DNA of 64,000 nucleotides from contig NZ_FNBB01000015.1 of assembly GCF_900102105.1 (NCBI RefSeq), positions 46,161 through 110,160 of the forward strand, read 5' to 3'. Below the pieces are notes generated by a model, which saw nothing but the letters and a program-made list of their open reading frames with translations, had not been told where the DNA came from and made no database searches. Every line of letters starts with the position of its first letter. The stretch's first letter is position 1. The position numbers were made by a program, and so were the translations under genes. This DNA comes from Agrobacterium pusense. Its GTDB lineage: Bacteria; Pseudomonadota; Alphaproteobacteria; Rhizobiales; Rhizobiaceae. Below are positions 1 to 8,467 of this stretch, piece by piece.

Positions 1-412
1 CGCCGGCGGATAGCGTGCCCAGCGCCCAGGCGGAGCGATGCTTCGGCGTTTGCGCCGCCACCAGCTGCCAGACATTGCCCGCCACGCACATTAGCGAGAT
101 GGCAACTGTCATGCCGAGGCTGGTGCGGATCAGCATCAGCTTTCGGCCATAAATATCGCCAAGCCGTCCCCAGAGCGGCGCTACGAACGCGGCGGCAAAG
201 AAGGTGGCGCCATAGGCGATGCCCGACCACTGCACGATCGCGGCCTTGTCGCTGACGCCGAGCTCCTCGTCATAGAGCGGCAGGAAGGGGAGCAGGAGCG
301 TCATCGCCACGATCGTCGTGAACGAGCCAACGAGGCAAACAATCAGATTTCGCATCCAATGCGCGGTTTCCGGCCCGGCCCGCGCTTCGGCATCCCATCT
401 CGTCCCGGTCAT
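1..412 (-). CDS. MFS multidrug efflux transporter, MdtG-like (partial, 3' end beyond window)
   Basis: This is the N-terminal 137 residues of a 12-TM major facilitator protein, probably a proton-driven drug exporter of the inner membrane. TM1 follows residue 20, and the hallmark motif A (GRLGDIYGRK) sits in the TM2-TM3 loop. The ATG at 412 overlaps the stop of the upstream PEBP gene (ATGA), so the two are translationally coupled. Against E. coli MdtG as I remember it, the sequence jumps from NVWQLVA straight to AQTPKHRSAWALGTLS. About 21 residues, most of TM4, are missing without loss of frame, so this copy may be non-functional. Family assignment is firm; substrate is unknown. Confidence 0.8.
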   Translation of the reverse strand, partial: MTGTRWDAEARAGPETAHWMRNLIVCLVGSFTTIVAMTLLLPFLPLYDEELGVSDKAAIVQWSGIAYGATFFAAAFVAPLWGRLGDIYGRKLMLIRTSLGMTVAISLMCVAGNVWQLVAAQTPKHRSAWALGTLSAG

Positions 413-1095
413 TTCCCAGCCTTTGCATTCAATGTGTAAAACAGGTCCCTGCTGCCCGATGCCAAGATATGCTCCTTCGCGGCAGCGATGAGATCGGCGC
501 TGGTGAAGAGATCGGGAAGGTTCAGCCGGTCGACATCCAGCGCATAGACCGTAACGTGGTAGCTGTGGACACGCTCGTCGTTCCACGGCGGGCACGGGCC
601 CACATAACCACCATGTGGTCCATCCTCCAGGTTGCCGCCGCCGGTGCCGTTCTGCCCGCGCCGCCCATGGGCCGTGCGCTCGAGCGGCAGGCCATTGGCG
701 GACGGACCGTTTCCGTCCGTGCCTTCACCAAGGCTCGTGCGCGATGGAGGAATATCGGCCAGCACCCAGTGAACGAATTCCATCCGCCTGAAATCCTCCG
801 GGATGATTTTATCCGCCCTGTTGAACAGCGAGAAATCAGCGGGTACGTCCGGGTCGACCATCGTCAACGCATAGGATCGCGTGCCCCTGGGGCCATTCGA
901 CCAGGAGACGGCAAGGCTCTTGTTGGGGCCGGGTACTGACTTGCTGGACGATGTCGAAATGCAGGAGGCATTTTCCGGCGACAGCATCGGGCCATTGCTC
1001 TTTGAAAACGTCACCTTGAGATCGGCCGACAGGGCCGGGGTGGCGATGATTGCTGCGACGACGGTGACGTTCAGAAGTATGAGCATGGGTTTCAT
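409..1095 (-). CDS. YbhB/YbcL family Raf-kinase-inhibitor-like (PEBP) protein, secreted
   Basis: A 228-residue protein with a signal peptide (residues 1-23, ending PALSA) and a phosphatidylethanolamine-binding-protein fold. The family signatures are visible: TMVDPDVP near residue 79 (the DPD anion-binding loop), FVHWVLADIP near 108, GYVGPCPP near 163 and the YHVTVYALD strand near 179. The bacterial YbhB/YbcL members are periplasmic or cytoplasmic and their ligand is unknown. The ATG at 1095 follows AAGGG. The stop overlaps the start of the MFS gene, so the two probably form a bicistron, read away from the divergent-looking AraC gene block. Function beyond the fold cannot be stated. Confidence 0.85.
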   Translation of the reverse strand: MKPMLILLNVTVVAAIIATPALSADLKVTFSKSNGPMLSPENASCISTSSSKSVPGPNKSLAVSWSNGPRGTRSYALTMVDPDVPADFSLFNRADKIIPEDFRRMEFVHWVLADIPPSRTSLGEGTDGNGPSANGLPLERTAHGRRGQNGTGGGNLEDGPHGGYVGPCPPWNDERVHSYHVTVYALDVDRLNLPDLFTSADLIAAAKEHILASGSRDLFYTLNAKAGK

Positions 1096-1200
1096 AATGT
1101 TGCCCTTTCGCGTTTGCTTCGGTGAGCTGCAAGGGCATGGTCTAACGAAGTCGTACCGGCTGGCGGTGCACGAAAACGCTCAATATGGAGCTGCAAACGC

Positions 1201-2016
1201 TCACGCGCTGCGAAGCCGATCGGTGAAGCGGCGCGGCGAGCGATAGCCTGTGGCGAGCGCGGCTTCCCGCAGCGACAGCCCGTCTTCTGCAAGGAGGGTC
1301 TTTGCGAGGGCCACCCGTTCGCTCGCCACAACATCTCGCAGGGAAGCACCCTCGCGTGACAGGCGGCGACGCAGCGTGGCGTTGCTCGTGCCGAGCTCCC
1401 CGGCGATCAGATCGGCGGTCCAGGCGCGATCCGGCTGCCAGCGCACCAGCGCTCGCACCGCCTCGGCGGTCGTTTCCGGCAAACCGGGCAGGGCGCCGCG
1501 TACCGCGAGCACCATCAGGATTTCGAGAAGGCGGTGCTCGAGCAGAGGGACCGGCACATTGCCGTTGGCGATGCCCTGGCCGGCGTGGTTGATGGCCGCG
1601 GCCAGTAACGGGTCGAGCGTCAACTCTGTCTGGCAAGAGATCCGGCAAGGTGGAAAAGCCTTCGCTGCCCGCCGTGTCAACTCGTTTGGGAAGGCGATGA
1701 AGATCGCCCGATAGACACCAGTCTGCGGATCGGGATCATTGACGACATCGCCGCGCCAACCGGCTGGCAGCACGAGGGCCTTGCCGGCCGAAAAGCGTCG
1801 CTGCCGTCCCATGCTCACGACTTCCTTTGACCCTTCCAGGATGGTGACGATCGAAACCTGTGAAAAGGCCGAGCCAGCGATGCGTTCGCGTTCGCGCGTG
1901 ACAAAGGTAAAAAGCGTGGAATAGCTGCCGATCCCGTCGGGCGCGACGGTCGGGCGGCGATCCTTCGCCGCCAGGCGGCGCAGCTTTTCCAACATGTCGT
2001 GATGAGCCTCGGGCAC
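1201..2016 (-). CDS. AraC family transcriptional regulator (AraC_N type)
   Basis: A 271-residue regulator. Residues 1-165 form the cupin-like AraC_N domain (YSTLFTFVTRERE, FSQVSIVTILEGSKEV, FSAGKALVLPAGW) typical of YqhC/CmrA-like regulators. Residues 180-271 form the two-helix-turn-helix DNA-binding domain (DLIAGELGTSNATLRRRL and LREAALATGYRSPRRFT). The start is GTG at 2016, chosen because AGGAAG lies eight bases upstream; an in-frame ATG at 1995 is an alternative. It lies just upstream of, and in the same direction as, the PEBP-MFS pair, so it probably controls that efflux unit. The effector is unknown. Confidence 0.85.
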   Translation of the reverse strand: MPEAHHDMLEKLRRLAAKDRRPTVAPDGIGSYSTLFTFVTRERERIAGSAFSQVSIVTILEGSKEVVSMGRQRRFSAGKALVLPAGWRGDVVNDPDPQTGVYRAIFIAFPNELTRRAAKAFPPCRISCQTELTLDPLLAAAINHAGQGIANGNVPVPLLEHRLLEILMVLAVRGALPGLPETTAEAVRALVRWQPDRAWTADLIAGELGTSNATLRRRLSREGASLRDVVASERVALAKTLLAEDGLSLREAALATGYRSPRRFTDRLRSA

Positions 2017-2331
2017 TGCAACGGCTTCCTGCTATTTGTTTGCCGGAACAGTCTGGACCACCCGGGCGGCGGTGCCAAGTCCGCAAGGCGTCCTGTCGGT
2101 TCGGCCCGCTGATATTATCGACGGACTGAATGAGCTCATCGACCATGAATTCTCGCCGGCGCCCAGACAGTTTCCGGGAAGTCGGGGTGAAACTGCCTTA
2201 TCAGTCAGGCGATGAGCGTGACGTAGGGCGAGCTCCAGGCGGGCGGCATAGAGGGAGAGGAGGGAAGTGGGATTTGTGGCGGGTTAGGAGGCTGGAGAGA
2301 GGTTCCGGCCGGTCCGCCATGGAGAAACGAC
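2017..2331. other. Divergent intergenic region, AraC gene / ParB-domain gene
   Basis: 315 bases with no supported gene. It must hold the promoters for the leftward AraC regulator and the rightward plasmid cassette. I see no convincing repeat or operator. The start of the ParB-domain gene is preceded by a short GA-rich stretch (GGAGAAACGAC). Confidence 0.5.
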
Positions 2332-4455
2332 ATGGCTCAAGCCACCCAGAAAATCACCCTCAGTGCAGCCCGGGATATTCCCTTCAACAAGCTGGTGCTC
2401 AGCCAGCAGAACGTCCGCAAGATCAAAGCGGGCATCTCGATTGAGGACCTGGCGGAAGACATCGCCCATCGCGGGCTGCTGACCAGCCTCAACGTCCGTC
2501 CCGAGCTTGATGGCGATGGCAACGAGACCGGCATCTATCGCATCCCCGCCGGTGGGCGCCGCTACCGCGCGCTTGAGCGCCTGGTCGCGCAGAAACGTCT
2601 TGCCAAGACTGCCGGCGTTCCCTGCATCGTCAGCAAAGGCGAAACCCTCGAGGTCGAGGATTCGCTCGCCGAAAACGTCCAGCGCGTATCCTTGCATCCA
2701 CTCGATCAGTTCCGCGCCTTCCAGACCTTGCGTGAACAGGGGCTCGGTGAGGAGGAGATAGCCGCACGCTTCTTCGTCTCGGTTACCACCGTCAAGCAAC
2801 GCCTGCGGCTCGCCTCCGTCTCACCACGGCTTCTCGATCTTTATGCGGAGGACGAGATGACGCTCGAACAGACCATGGCCTTCTCGATCACCAACGACCA
2901 TGTTCGCCAGGAGCAGGTCTGGGATACGGTCTCCCGCTCCCATAGCCGTGAACCTTATTATATCCGCCGACTACTGACGGAGACCGCGATCCGCGCCAGC
3001 GACCGCCGCGCAGTCTATGTCGGCATCGAATCCTACGAGGCCGCGGGCGGCGTCACCATGCGCGATCTGTTCGACCAGGATCAGGGCGGCTGGCTGCAGG
3101 ATCCGGCGCTGCTCGAGCAGCTCGTGATGGAAAAGTTGAAGGCCGACGCCGAGGCGATCCGCGTGAGCGAAGGCTGGAAGTGGGTCGAGGCGGCTCTCGA
3201 CTTTCCCTACGGTCACACGTCCGGCCTGCGCCGCTTCTACGGCGAGCAGGCGGAAATGACGGAAGACGAACTGGCGCGCTATGATGCCACGCGTGCCGAA
3301 TACGACAAGCTCGACGCGGAATATTCGGAGGCAGATGAGTTCTCGGAAACGACCGAACAAAAGCTGGACGAGCTCGGCGCAGAGCTCGACCGGCTCAACG
3401 ACCGCCCATATCTGTTCGATCCGCAAGAGATCGCCCACGGCGGTGTCTTTGTGTCGCTCGGCGCCAGTGGCGAGCTCAAGATCGAGCGAGGCTTCGTGCG
3501 GCCCGAGGACGAACTGAAGAGTGAAGCCGATCTCTCGAGTGATGTCGGTCACAATCGTGACGATCGTGGCAATGAACTCTCGGTAAGAGGCGCCGCCGGT
3601 GGCGAGGACACCCAACCAGACGACGAGGACGAAGCGATCAAGCCACTTCCCGACCGCATGGTTCTCGATCTGACGGCGGCGCGCACGGTCGCTTTGCGCA
3701 ACGCGCTCGCGAACGATCCTGTCATCGCCTTCATCGCGGTCCTGCATGCCTTCGTCCTGAAGACCTTCTACGTTTACGGCTCGGATTCATGCCTGGAGGT
3801 GACGCTGCAAAGCGCTCGTTTCGCCCAGACGCCCGGCCTCGGCGATACAGTCTGGGCAAAGGAGATCGAGCAGCGGCACGAAGGCTGGGGCCAGGATCTT
3901 CCCAAGGATCCGGATGATCTCTGGGACTTCCTGATCACGCTTGACGAGGTCAGCCGGCAGGCTCTGTTTGCCCATTGCGCCTCGCTGTCGGTCAACGCGG
4001 TGATCGAACCGTGGAACAAGCGGACCCGGGCGATCGCCCATGCCGATCAGCTTGCCCGCTCGATTGGTTTCGACATGGTGCAGGCCGGCTGGACACCGAC
4101 CGCCGACAACTATCTCGGCCGTGTCACCAAGGCGCGGATCCTACAGGCGGTTCGAGAAGCCAAGGGTGATCAGGCGGCGGAGCTGATCGGCCATCTCAAG
4201 AAGACTGACATGGCCCGCGAGGCCGAACGGCTGATGACAGGCAGCAGTTGGTTACCGGAACCGCTTCGCATAACGGTCGAGGACGGCATCAGCGAAAGCG
4301 ATGCCCCCGGAGAGACCGTTGGTTCCGATCATGCTGAGACTGGGGAAGCTCAGGACCTGCCCGCTTTCCTGCTCGACCAGCCGGAAACATCGGACGACGA
4401 CACCGGCGATACCGAAAGTGGCATGGACGGCGAGCATCTCGCGGCGGCCGAGTAG
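2332..4455 (+). CDS. Large ParB N-terminal domain protein (plasmid cassette type, 707 aa)
   Basis: A long ParB/RepB/Spo0J relative of the kind found as first gene of a conserved cassette on rhizobial plasmids and integrative elements. The ParB nuclease-like domain is at residues 10-125, with box I as GGRRYRAL and box II as SLAENVQRVSLHPLDQF. A KorB-like helix-turn-helix follows (about 130-175, EEEIAARFFVSVTTVKQRL). The rest, rich in Asp/Glu around 315-430 and at the C-terminus, is not seen in partition ParBs (about 300 aa), and no parA is adjacent. It is therefore probably a CTP/DNA-binding regulator or accessory protein rather than the centromere-binding partner. Domain call is firm; role is inferred. 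Confidence 0.85.
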   Translation: MAQATQKITLSAARDIPFNKLVLSQQNVRKIKAGISIEDLAEDIAHRGLLTSLNVRPELDGDGNETGIYRIPAGGRRYRALERLVAQKRLAKTAGVPCIVSKGETLEVEDSLAENVQRVSLHPLDQFRAFQTLREQGLGEEEIAARFFVSVTTVKQRLRLASVSPRLLDLYAEDEMTLEQTMAFSITNDHVRQEQVWDTVSRSHSREPYYIRRLLTETAIRASDRRAVYVGIESYEAAGGVTMRDLFDQDQGGWLQDPALLEQLVMEKLKADAEAIRVSEGWKWVEAALDFPYGHTSGLRRFYGEQAEMTEDELARYDATRAEYDKLDAEYSEADEFSETTEQKLDELGAELDRLNDRPYLFDPQEIAHGGVFVSLGASGELKIERGFVRPEDELKSEADLSSDVGHNRDDRGNELSVRGAAGGEDTQPDDEDEAIKPLPDRMVLDLTAARTVALRNALANDPVIAFIAVLHAFVLKTFYVYGSDSCLEVTLQSARFAQTPGLGDTVWAKEIEQRHEGWGQDLPKDPDDLWDFLITLDEVSRQALFAHCASLSVNAVIEPWNKRTRAIAHADQLARSIGFDMVQAGWTPTADNYLGRVTKARILQAVREAKGDQAAELIGHLKKTDMAREAERLMTGSSWLPEPLRITVEDGISESDAPGETVGSDHAETGEAQDLPAFLLDQPETSDDDTGDTESGMDGEHLAAAE

Positions 4456-4477
4456 GTTCACCAGCATCCATCAGCCT

Positions 4478-4503
4478 GACCCGATCGCCGTTGCGGTCGG
4501 GTC
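4478..4503 (+). terminator. Probable rho-independent terminator after the ParB-domain gene
   Basis: Stem GACCCGA/TCGGGTC with a GC-rich inner loop, followed by TTCTTCC, 22 bases downstream of the stop codon. The T-tract is weak, so attenuation rather than full termination is possible. Confidence 0.5.
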
Positions 4504-4509
4504 TTCTTC

Positions 4510-4541
4510 CGCCCGGCCATCGCGCCGGGTTTTTCCGTTTC
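4510..4541 (+). repeat. Repeated leader hairpin, copy 1
   Basis: CGCCCGGCCATCGCGCCGGG followed by a T run and CCGTTTC, immediately before the Shine-Dalgarno site of the next gene. The hairpin CCCGGC/GCCGGG plus T-run resembles a small terminator or attenuator. Copy 2 (5238-5267) is identical apart from two fewer T residues, and a related hairpin precedes the gene at 6579. Confidence 0.7.
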
Positions 4542-4552
4542 AGGAGGCATCT

Positions 4553-5209
4553 ATGCCTGACTTCACGATCGAGACCACCTACCACCTGCCGGTCTTCCGG
4601 CACCGCACCTACGCGGCCGACACGCTGGAGGCGGCCTGCCGTGCCGCCATTGACGACGACAGCTGGGAGATCGCCGAGAAGGACTTCGACTCCTCCGGTC
4701 CAGTTCATGTCACCGGCATCTGGGACGGCACACATGCGGCCTATGCGGGTCCGCCGCTCCAGATCCCGCAGCAGTTCGACGAACCTGTCCAGCGCCGGGC
4801 GCGTCATTTCGAGATCCTGCTCGGACTGTTGACGATGTTGTTGGATGACATCAGTTCGGCCCGGCCGCCATCGCTCGAATGGCTAGCTCGATCTGCCTGG
4901 GCGATTGCCCGAGGAGAAGCAATTCTCACCGAAGAACCAGATCCTGAAGAGCCGGTCGCCCGACCAACGCCTTCCCACGTCCTGGCCAGGCTTCAGGAGG
5001 CTGGCGTGCGCGACTCAATCGCCGCCGTGCTCGAAATCGATCCGGCCTTCAAAGCTCTATCACGCGAAGCGGTGACCGACGATGAAGTCCACGCCGCCTG
5101 CCTTTCCATCGCCACTACGATGGATTTTTCCGACGTCATTGGCACTGCCGAGTTCCAGGCGGCGCTCTCGGCGATCCGATCGGCGCACCACCGGCTAACG
5201 TCCGATTGA
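4553..5209 (+). CDS. Conserved plasmid-cassette hypothetical protein (218 aa)
   Basis: Soluble 218-residue protein with no signal peptide or membrane segment. The first 70 residues (TYAADTLEAACRAAIDDDSWE, then HVTGIWDG) look like a small compact domain; the C-terminal half is helical and acidic. The ATG at 4553 is preceded by CAGGAGG, which decides the start although the reading frame stays open for 250 bases upstream. It sits between the ParB-domain and DUF932 genes in the order usual for this rhizobial cassette. I do not recognise a biochemical function. Confidence 0.75.
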   Translation: MPDFTIETTYHLPVFRHRTYAADTLEAACRAAIDDDSWEIAEKDFDSSGPVHVTGIWDGTHAAYAGPPLQIPQQFDEPVQRRARHFEILLGLLTMLLDDISSARPPSLEWLARSAWAIARGEAILTEEPDPEEPVARPTPSHVLARLQEAGVRDSIAAVLEIDPAFKALSREAVTDDEVHAACLSIATTMDFSDVIGTAEFQAALSAIRSAHHRLTSD

Positions 5210-5237
5210 TCTTTCCTCTTCCCACTTCCCTCAACCT

Positions 5238-5267
5238 CGCCCGGCCATCGCGCCGGGTTTCCGTTTC
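5238..5267 (+). repeat. Repeated leader hairpin, copy 2
   Basis: Near-identical to 4510-4541, again directly upstream of a start codon (5282), with the stem CCCGGC/GCCGGG followed by TTT. Confidence 0.7.
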
Positions 5268-5281
5268 GTGGAGACAATGCA

Positions 5282-6472
5282 ATGACCCCACTTGCTTCCA
5301 ATGCCCAACCGGCTTCCTCCAGCTTCAAGGTCGATATCTCGCGCGGTGAGCGGATCGGCCGCGTTTCCTCGGAATGGTTTTCGCGCCCTGACGACGAACG
5401 CTTCCTGTCACTCACAGATCTCTACGACACCGTTCGATCCCGAGCCGAACGGGCTCATGCTCGCACCATCGAAAGCGCTGCGATCCGTGTCGAAGCAACC
5501 CGCGACAATGCGGAGCGGCTTGAACTTCTCGTTCCCGGTCAGCGACAACCGATCGCTCCGACCCACTGGAGCTATGGCCAGCTCTGCAGCCTGGTTGGCG
5601 CACCGGCCACCTATATGCGCCAACTGCCGGCCCCGCTTGCGGCGATCAACCTGCAGCATGGCCTGCTCAATCATCGTGCCGAGCTCGTCAAGACCCTCGA
5701 GATGGACGATGGGCGCCTTGAACTGCGCGCCGTCACCGGACCGAAATACGGCCGCATCTGGGATCATGAACTGGTGTCCGCCGTGATGAGGGTAGCCGGC
5801 AATGGGACCGGTGACACCATGTGGAAAGTGCCGGGCGTCCTGGATTGGGCGACAATGACGCACAATCCCTTCATCGACATCAGCAACGATACGACCACGC
5901 TCTACGCCAGCGACCGAGACGTTTTCCTGTTCCTGGTGGACGACACCCATCCGATTGAAGCCGGACGACTGCCGAACGGCGAACCCGATCTCTATTTCCG
6001 CGGCTTTTATACCTGGAACTCGGAAGTTGGATCGAAGACCCTCGGCATCGCCTCCTTCTATCTGCGGGCGGTCTGCGCCAACCGCAACTTGTGGGGAACG
6101 GAAAATTTCGAGGAGATCACCATCCGCCATTCAAAGTTCGCCGCCCAGCGCTTTGCGCACGAAGCAGCACCCGCGCTGACAAGCTTCGCCAAATCCTCAC
6201 CCGCTCCGTTCATCGCCGGCATCAAGGCGGCGCGCGAACGGATCGTCGCGCGCAAGGACGACGACCGCGAAACCTTCCTGCGTCGGCGAGGCTTCTCGAA
6301 AGGCGAGACCGGCAAGGTGATCGAGATGGTGTTGTCGGAGGAGGGGAGACCGCCTGAGTCGATCTTTGACTTCGTGCAGGGCATCACCGCACTGGCGCGC
6401 ACGAAAACCAATCAGGACACGCGCCTGGAGCTCGAAGGCAAAGCGAAGAAGCTGCTCGAAAGCGCTGCCTGA
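5282..6472 (+). CDS. DUF932 domain-containing protein
   Basis: A 396-residue member of the DUF932 (phage/plasmid-like, LGT_TIGR03299-related) family. Diagnostic stretches are the central AVTGPKYGRIWDHELV near residue 157, VFLFLVDDTHPIEAG near 218, and the GFYTWNSEVGSKTLGIASF block near 243 that precedes a conserved cysteine (RAVCANRNLWG). The family is widespread on plasmids and phages and is often linked to DNA-processing genes; its molecular activity is not established to my knowledge. GTGGAGAC precedes the ATG by five bases. It shares the cassette with its neighbours and a repeated leader hairpin. Confidence 0.85.
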   Translation: MTPLASNAQPASSSFKVDISRGERIGRVSSEWFSRPDDERFLSLTDLYDTVRSRAERAHARTIESAAIRVEATRDNAERLELLVPGQRQPIAPTHWSYGQLCSLVGAPATYMRQLPAPLAAINLQHGLLNHRAELVKTLEMDDGRLELRAVTGPKYGRIWDHELVSAVMRVAGNGTGDTMWKVPGVLDWATMTHNPFIDISNDTTTLYASDRDVFLFLVDDTHPIEAGRLPNGEPDLYFRGFYTWNSEVGSKTLGIASFYLRAVCANRNLWGTENFEEITIRHSKFAAQRFAHEAAPALTSFAKSSPAPFIAGIKAARERIVARKDDDRETFLRRRGFSKGETGKVIEMVLSEEGRPPESIFDFVQGITALARTKTNQDTRLELEGKAKKLLESAA

Positions 6473-6536
6473 CATCTTGATGCGCGCCAGGCTCGGACCC
6501 GGCCGCATCCGCAAACCCCATCGCAGTCATCCCAGA

Positions 6537-6555
6537 GCCCGGTCAAGCGCCGGGC
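6537..6555 (+). repeat. Leader hairpin related to the repeats at 4510 and 5238
   Basis: Stem GCCCGG/CCGGGC with a 7-nt loop, followed by CACATTTTG, 24 bases before the start codon of the small gene at 6579. It has the same position and base composition as the two other leader hairpins but a different loop. Confidence 0.5.
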
Positions 6556-6578
6556 CACATTTTGTTTGGAGAATCCCA

Positions 6579-6833
6579 ATGGCTATCCCCGATCATGCCC
6601 GCACAAACTTCGACACACTGCTGCGCGCCGCAGCCGATGGCAATCTTGCTCTTGTGGAGTGTCTCGATGCGTCTACACGCGAGCCGCGTTACGTACTTTG
6701 CGCCGTCGGCCGCAGTGTCGGCGAATACGTCTTCACACCGTTTGGTCATCTGGCCGACGGCAATCCTTACGCCGCCTACCTGCCGCCGGATCCAGAGGAT
6801 CCAACCGGCTTCATTGCGAGCCCTGCGACCTAA
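6579..6833 (+). CDS. Small DUF6117-like plasmid protein (84 aa)
   Basis: An 84-residue soluble protein (start MAIPDHARTNFDTLLRAAAD) with the region CLDASTREPRYVLCAVG in the middle and a short acidic, proline-rich tail. It resembles the small proteins annotated as DUF6117 that follow DUF932 genes on rhizobial plasmids; this is from memory of gene order rather than from a motif with known function. The ATG at 6579 is chosen because TTTGGAGAATCCCA precedes it; the upstream open frame overlaps the hairpin and the end of DUF932. Confidence 0.7.
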   Translation: MAIPDHARTNFDTLLRAAADGNLALVECLDASTREPRYVLCAVGRSVGEYVFTPFGHLADGNPYAAYLPPDPEDPTGFIASPAT

Positions 6834-6961
6834 CCGCTGACAATCGCCGACGGTTTTACTGGCATTCCCGATCCCTCCTGGCTGCCCGATTTCGCTCCTC
6901 CGACCCGTTCGGCAGGACGTCGGGCTCCGCCGTTCTTTCCTCACTCATGGAGCAACCTTCG

Positions 6962-7417
6962 ATGAATATCATCTCGCATCGCCAAAACGTTTCCACCTCT
7001 CCACGTCCTGATATCAAAACACGCCCTGAAGCCTTTAGGAATGCTGCCGGTCAAGTCACGTCGCGTCTGGAGCAAGGTAAAGTCCTCACCTCAGCCGACC
7101 TGCAACGGATCATGACGGACGTATTCGGCGGCAGTGACGCCGAGGGCCTCTGGCTCTGGAAGGATGCTATAAACCAACAGAGGTCGCCCAGGTCTTGTTT
7201 CTATCCCGCTCAATCACCTCCCCGGGTCCAGTCGCCTCAATCGGCGCGTGCGATGCTGATGAAGGTGGCCCGGCTCTCGCCGACCCACACGCGCCGATCC
7301 AAGGGGATGATCAGTTGGAAGCTCCGTTCCTTTGTGCCTGTCGCAGGTGAGGGCACGGCGATCCTGTCGAAGCTGAATGATCGTCATCGCCTTGTCGATG
7401 TCGCACACCGGTCATGA
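6962..7417 (+). pseudogene. Remnant of a strawberry-notch-type helicase/methyltransferase gene
   Basis: The first 70 residues (start MNIISHRQNVS, then LTSADLQRIMTDVFGGSDAEG and LWLWKDA) match the N-terminus of the very large (about 1,400-1,500 aa) SAM-methyltransferase/SNF2-helicase protein that normally occupies this cassette slot. At about 7167 the frame shifts (continuing as YKPTEVAQVLFLSRS in another frame), returns to the first frame at LMKVARLSPTHTRRS, and then runs directly into a short tail ending DRHRLVDVAHRS at 7417. At least one frameshift and an internal deletion of about 4 kb are needed to explain it. Identity is inferred from remembered homologues. The flanking cassette genes are intact. 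Confidence 0.65.
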
Positions 7418-7429
7418 TGGAGGTCTGCC

Positions 7430-8467
7430 ATGCACTCCGCCTCGGATCTGGCGGGCCGTCTCGCGCGGGACGCGGAGGCGGTCTGCCGGCACTATCTCTC
7501 CGCCGGCCGTCGTGCCGGCAACTACTGGCTCGTTGGCGATGTCAGCAACAGAAAGGGCCGGTCGCTCTATGTGCACCTCGTCGGCCCGCGCGCCGGCCGC
7601 TGGACCGACGCGGCGACAGGCCAGTTCGGTGATCTGCTCGATCTGATCCGGGAGACTTGCGGTCTCGTCGACTTCCGGGACGTTGCAGACGAGGCGCGTC
7701 ATTTCCTCAGCCTGCCTCGACCAGAGCCGGTGTCGTCTCGCGGGACCGATGCTTATGATTTCGCCCCGGTGGTACGGTGTACGGGCGTGCAGGCACAGCG
7801 GCTGTTCCGGATGACGCAGCCTCTGGCGGGCACGCTTGCCGACACCTATCTGCGCGGGCGCGGCATCTTACGGGCATCGACGCATGCGGCGCTGCGCTTC
7901 CATCCGTCCTGCTACTATCGTGATCTCGTCACGGGCCATACGAGCAGCTATCCGGCCCTGATCGCAGCGGTGACCGACCCCGCCGGCGCAATCACAGGCG
8001 TGCATCGCAGCTGGCTGGATCCCGACGGCGCCGGCAAGGCGAAGGTCAACGATCCGCGCCGCGCACTTGGCGGGCTTCTCGGTAACGGCGTCCGCTTTGA
8101 CTTTCCGGTCAATGCGCCTGTGCCGGTGATGGCGGCAGGCGAGGGGCTCGAGACCATGCTGTCGCTCGAACACGTGATGCCCGGCATGCCGATAGTGGCG
8201 GCGCTCACGGCCAACCACCTTGCCGCCTTCCGTTTCCCGCCCGGATGCCGGCGCATCTATATCGCCGCAGACGCGGATGCCGCCGGCCGGCATGGGATCG
8301 AGGGCATGAGCCGCCGGGCGCAGGAGTGCGGGATCCTGCCACTGGTGCTGTCGCCGGAGCTCGGCGACTTCAATGAAGATCTTCGCTGGCTGGGCCGGGA
8401 CCGGCTGACGGCAAACCTCAGGGCACAACTCGTCCCGGAAGACGCGATGGCTTTTCTTCCAGCCTGA
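7430..8467 (+). CDS. Toprim domain-containing protein (DUF7146, primase-like)
   Basis: 345 residues. Residues 1-95 resemble the N-terminal part of plasmid/phage primases (YWLVGDVSNRKGRSLYVHL, GRWTDAATGQFGDLLDLI). The DUF7146 region (about 110-220: AYLRGRGI-like DTYLRGRGI, LRFHPSCYY, GVHRSWLDPDG) is followed by a toprim domain at about 225-320, with the catalytic Glu in AAGEGLETM and the acidic IAADADAAGRHG motif. Such proteins are thought to synthesise primers or act on DNA during plasmid replication or transfer. It lacks a C-terminal helicase. The ATG at 7430 is preceded by ATGGAGG. It follows the helicase remnant by 12 bases. Confidence 0.85.
   Translation: MHSASDLAGRLARDAEAVCRHYLSAGRRAGNYWLVGDVSNRKGRSLYVHLVGPRAGRWTDAATGQFGDLLDLIRETCGLVDFRDVADEARHFLSLPRPEPVSSRGTDAYDFAPVVRCTGVQAQRLFRMTQPLAGTLADTYLRGRGILRASTHAALRFHPSCYYRDLVTGHTSSYPALIAAVTDPAGAITGVHRSWLDPDGAGKAKVNDPRRALGGLLGNGVRFDFPVNAPVPVMAAGEGLETMLSLEHVMPGMPIVAALTANHLAAFRFPPGCRRIYIAADADAAGRHGIEGMSRRAQECGILPLVLSPELGDFNEDLRWLGRDRLTANLRAQLVPEDAMAFLPA

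Noticed and set aside
2971..3747. 258-codon open frame antisense to the ParB-domain gene
   Set aside because: Same reasoning; the plus-strand gene has clear domains throughout.
2332..4455. Partition ParB with a replication origin nearby
   Set aside because: No parA or rep gene is found; the protein is more than twice the usual ParB length and belongs to a different cassette.
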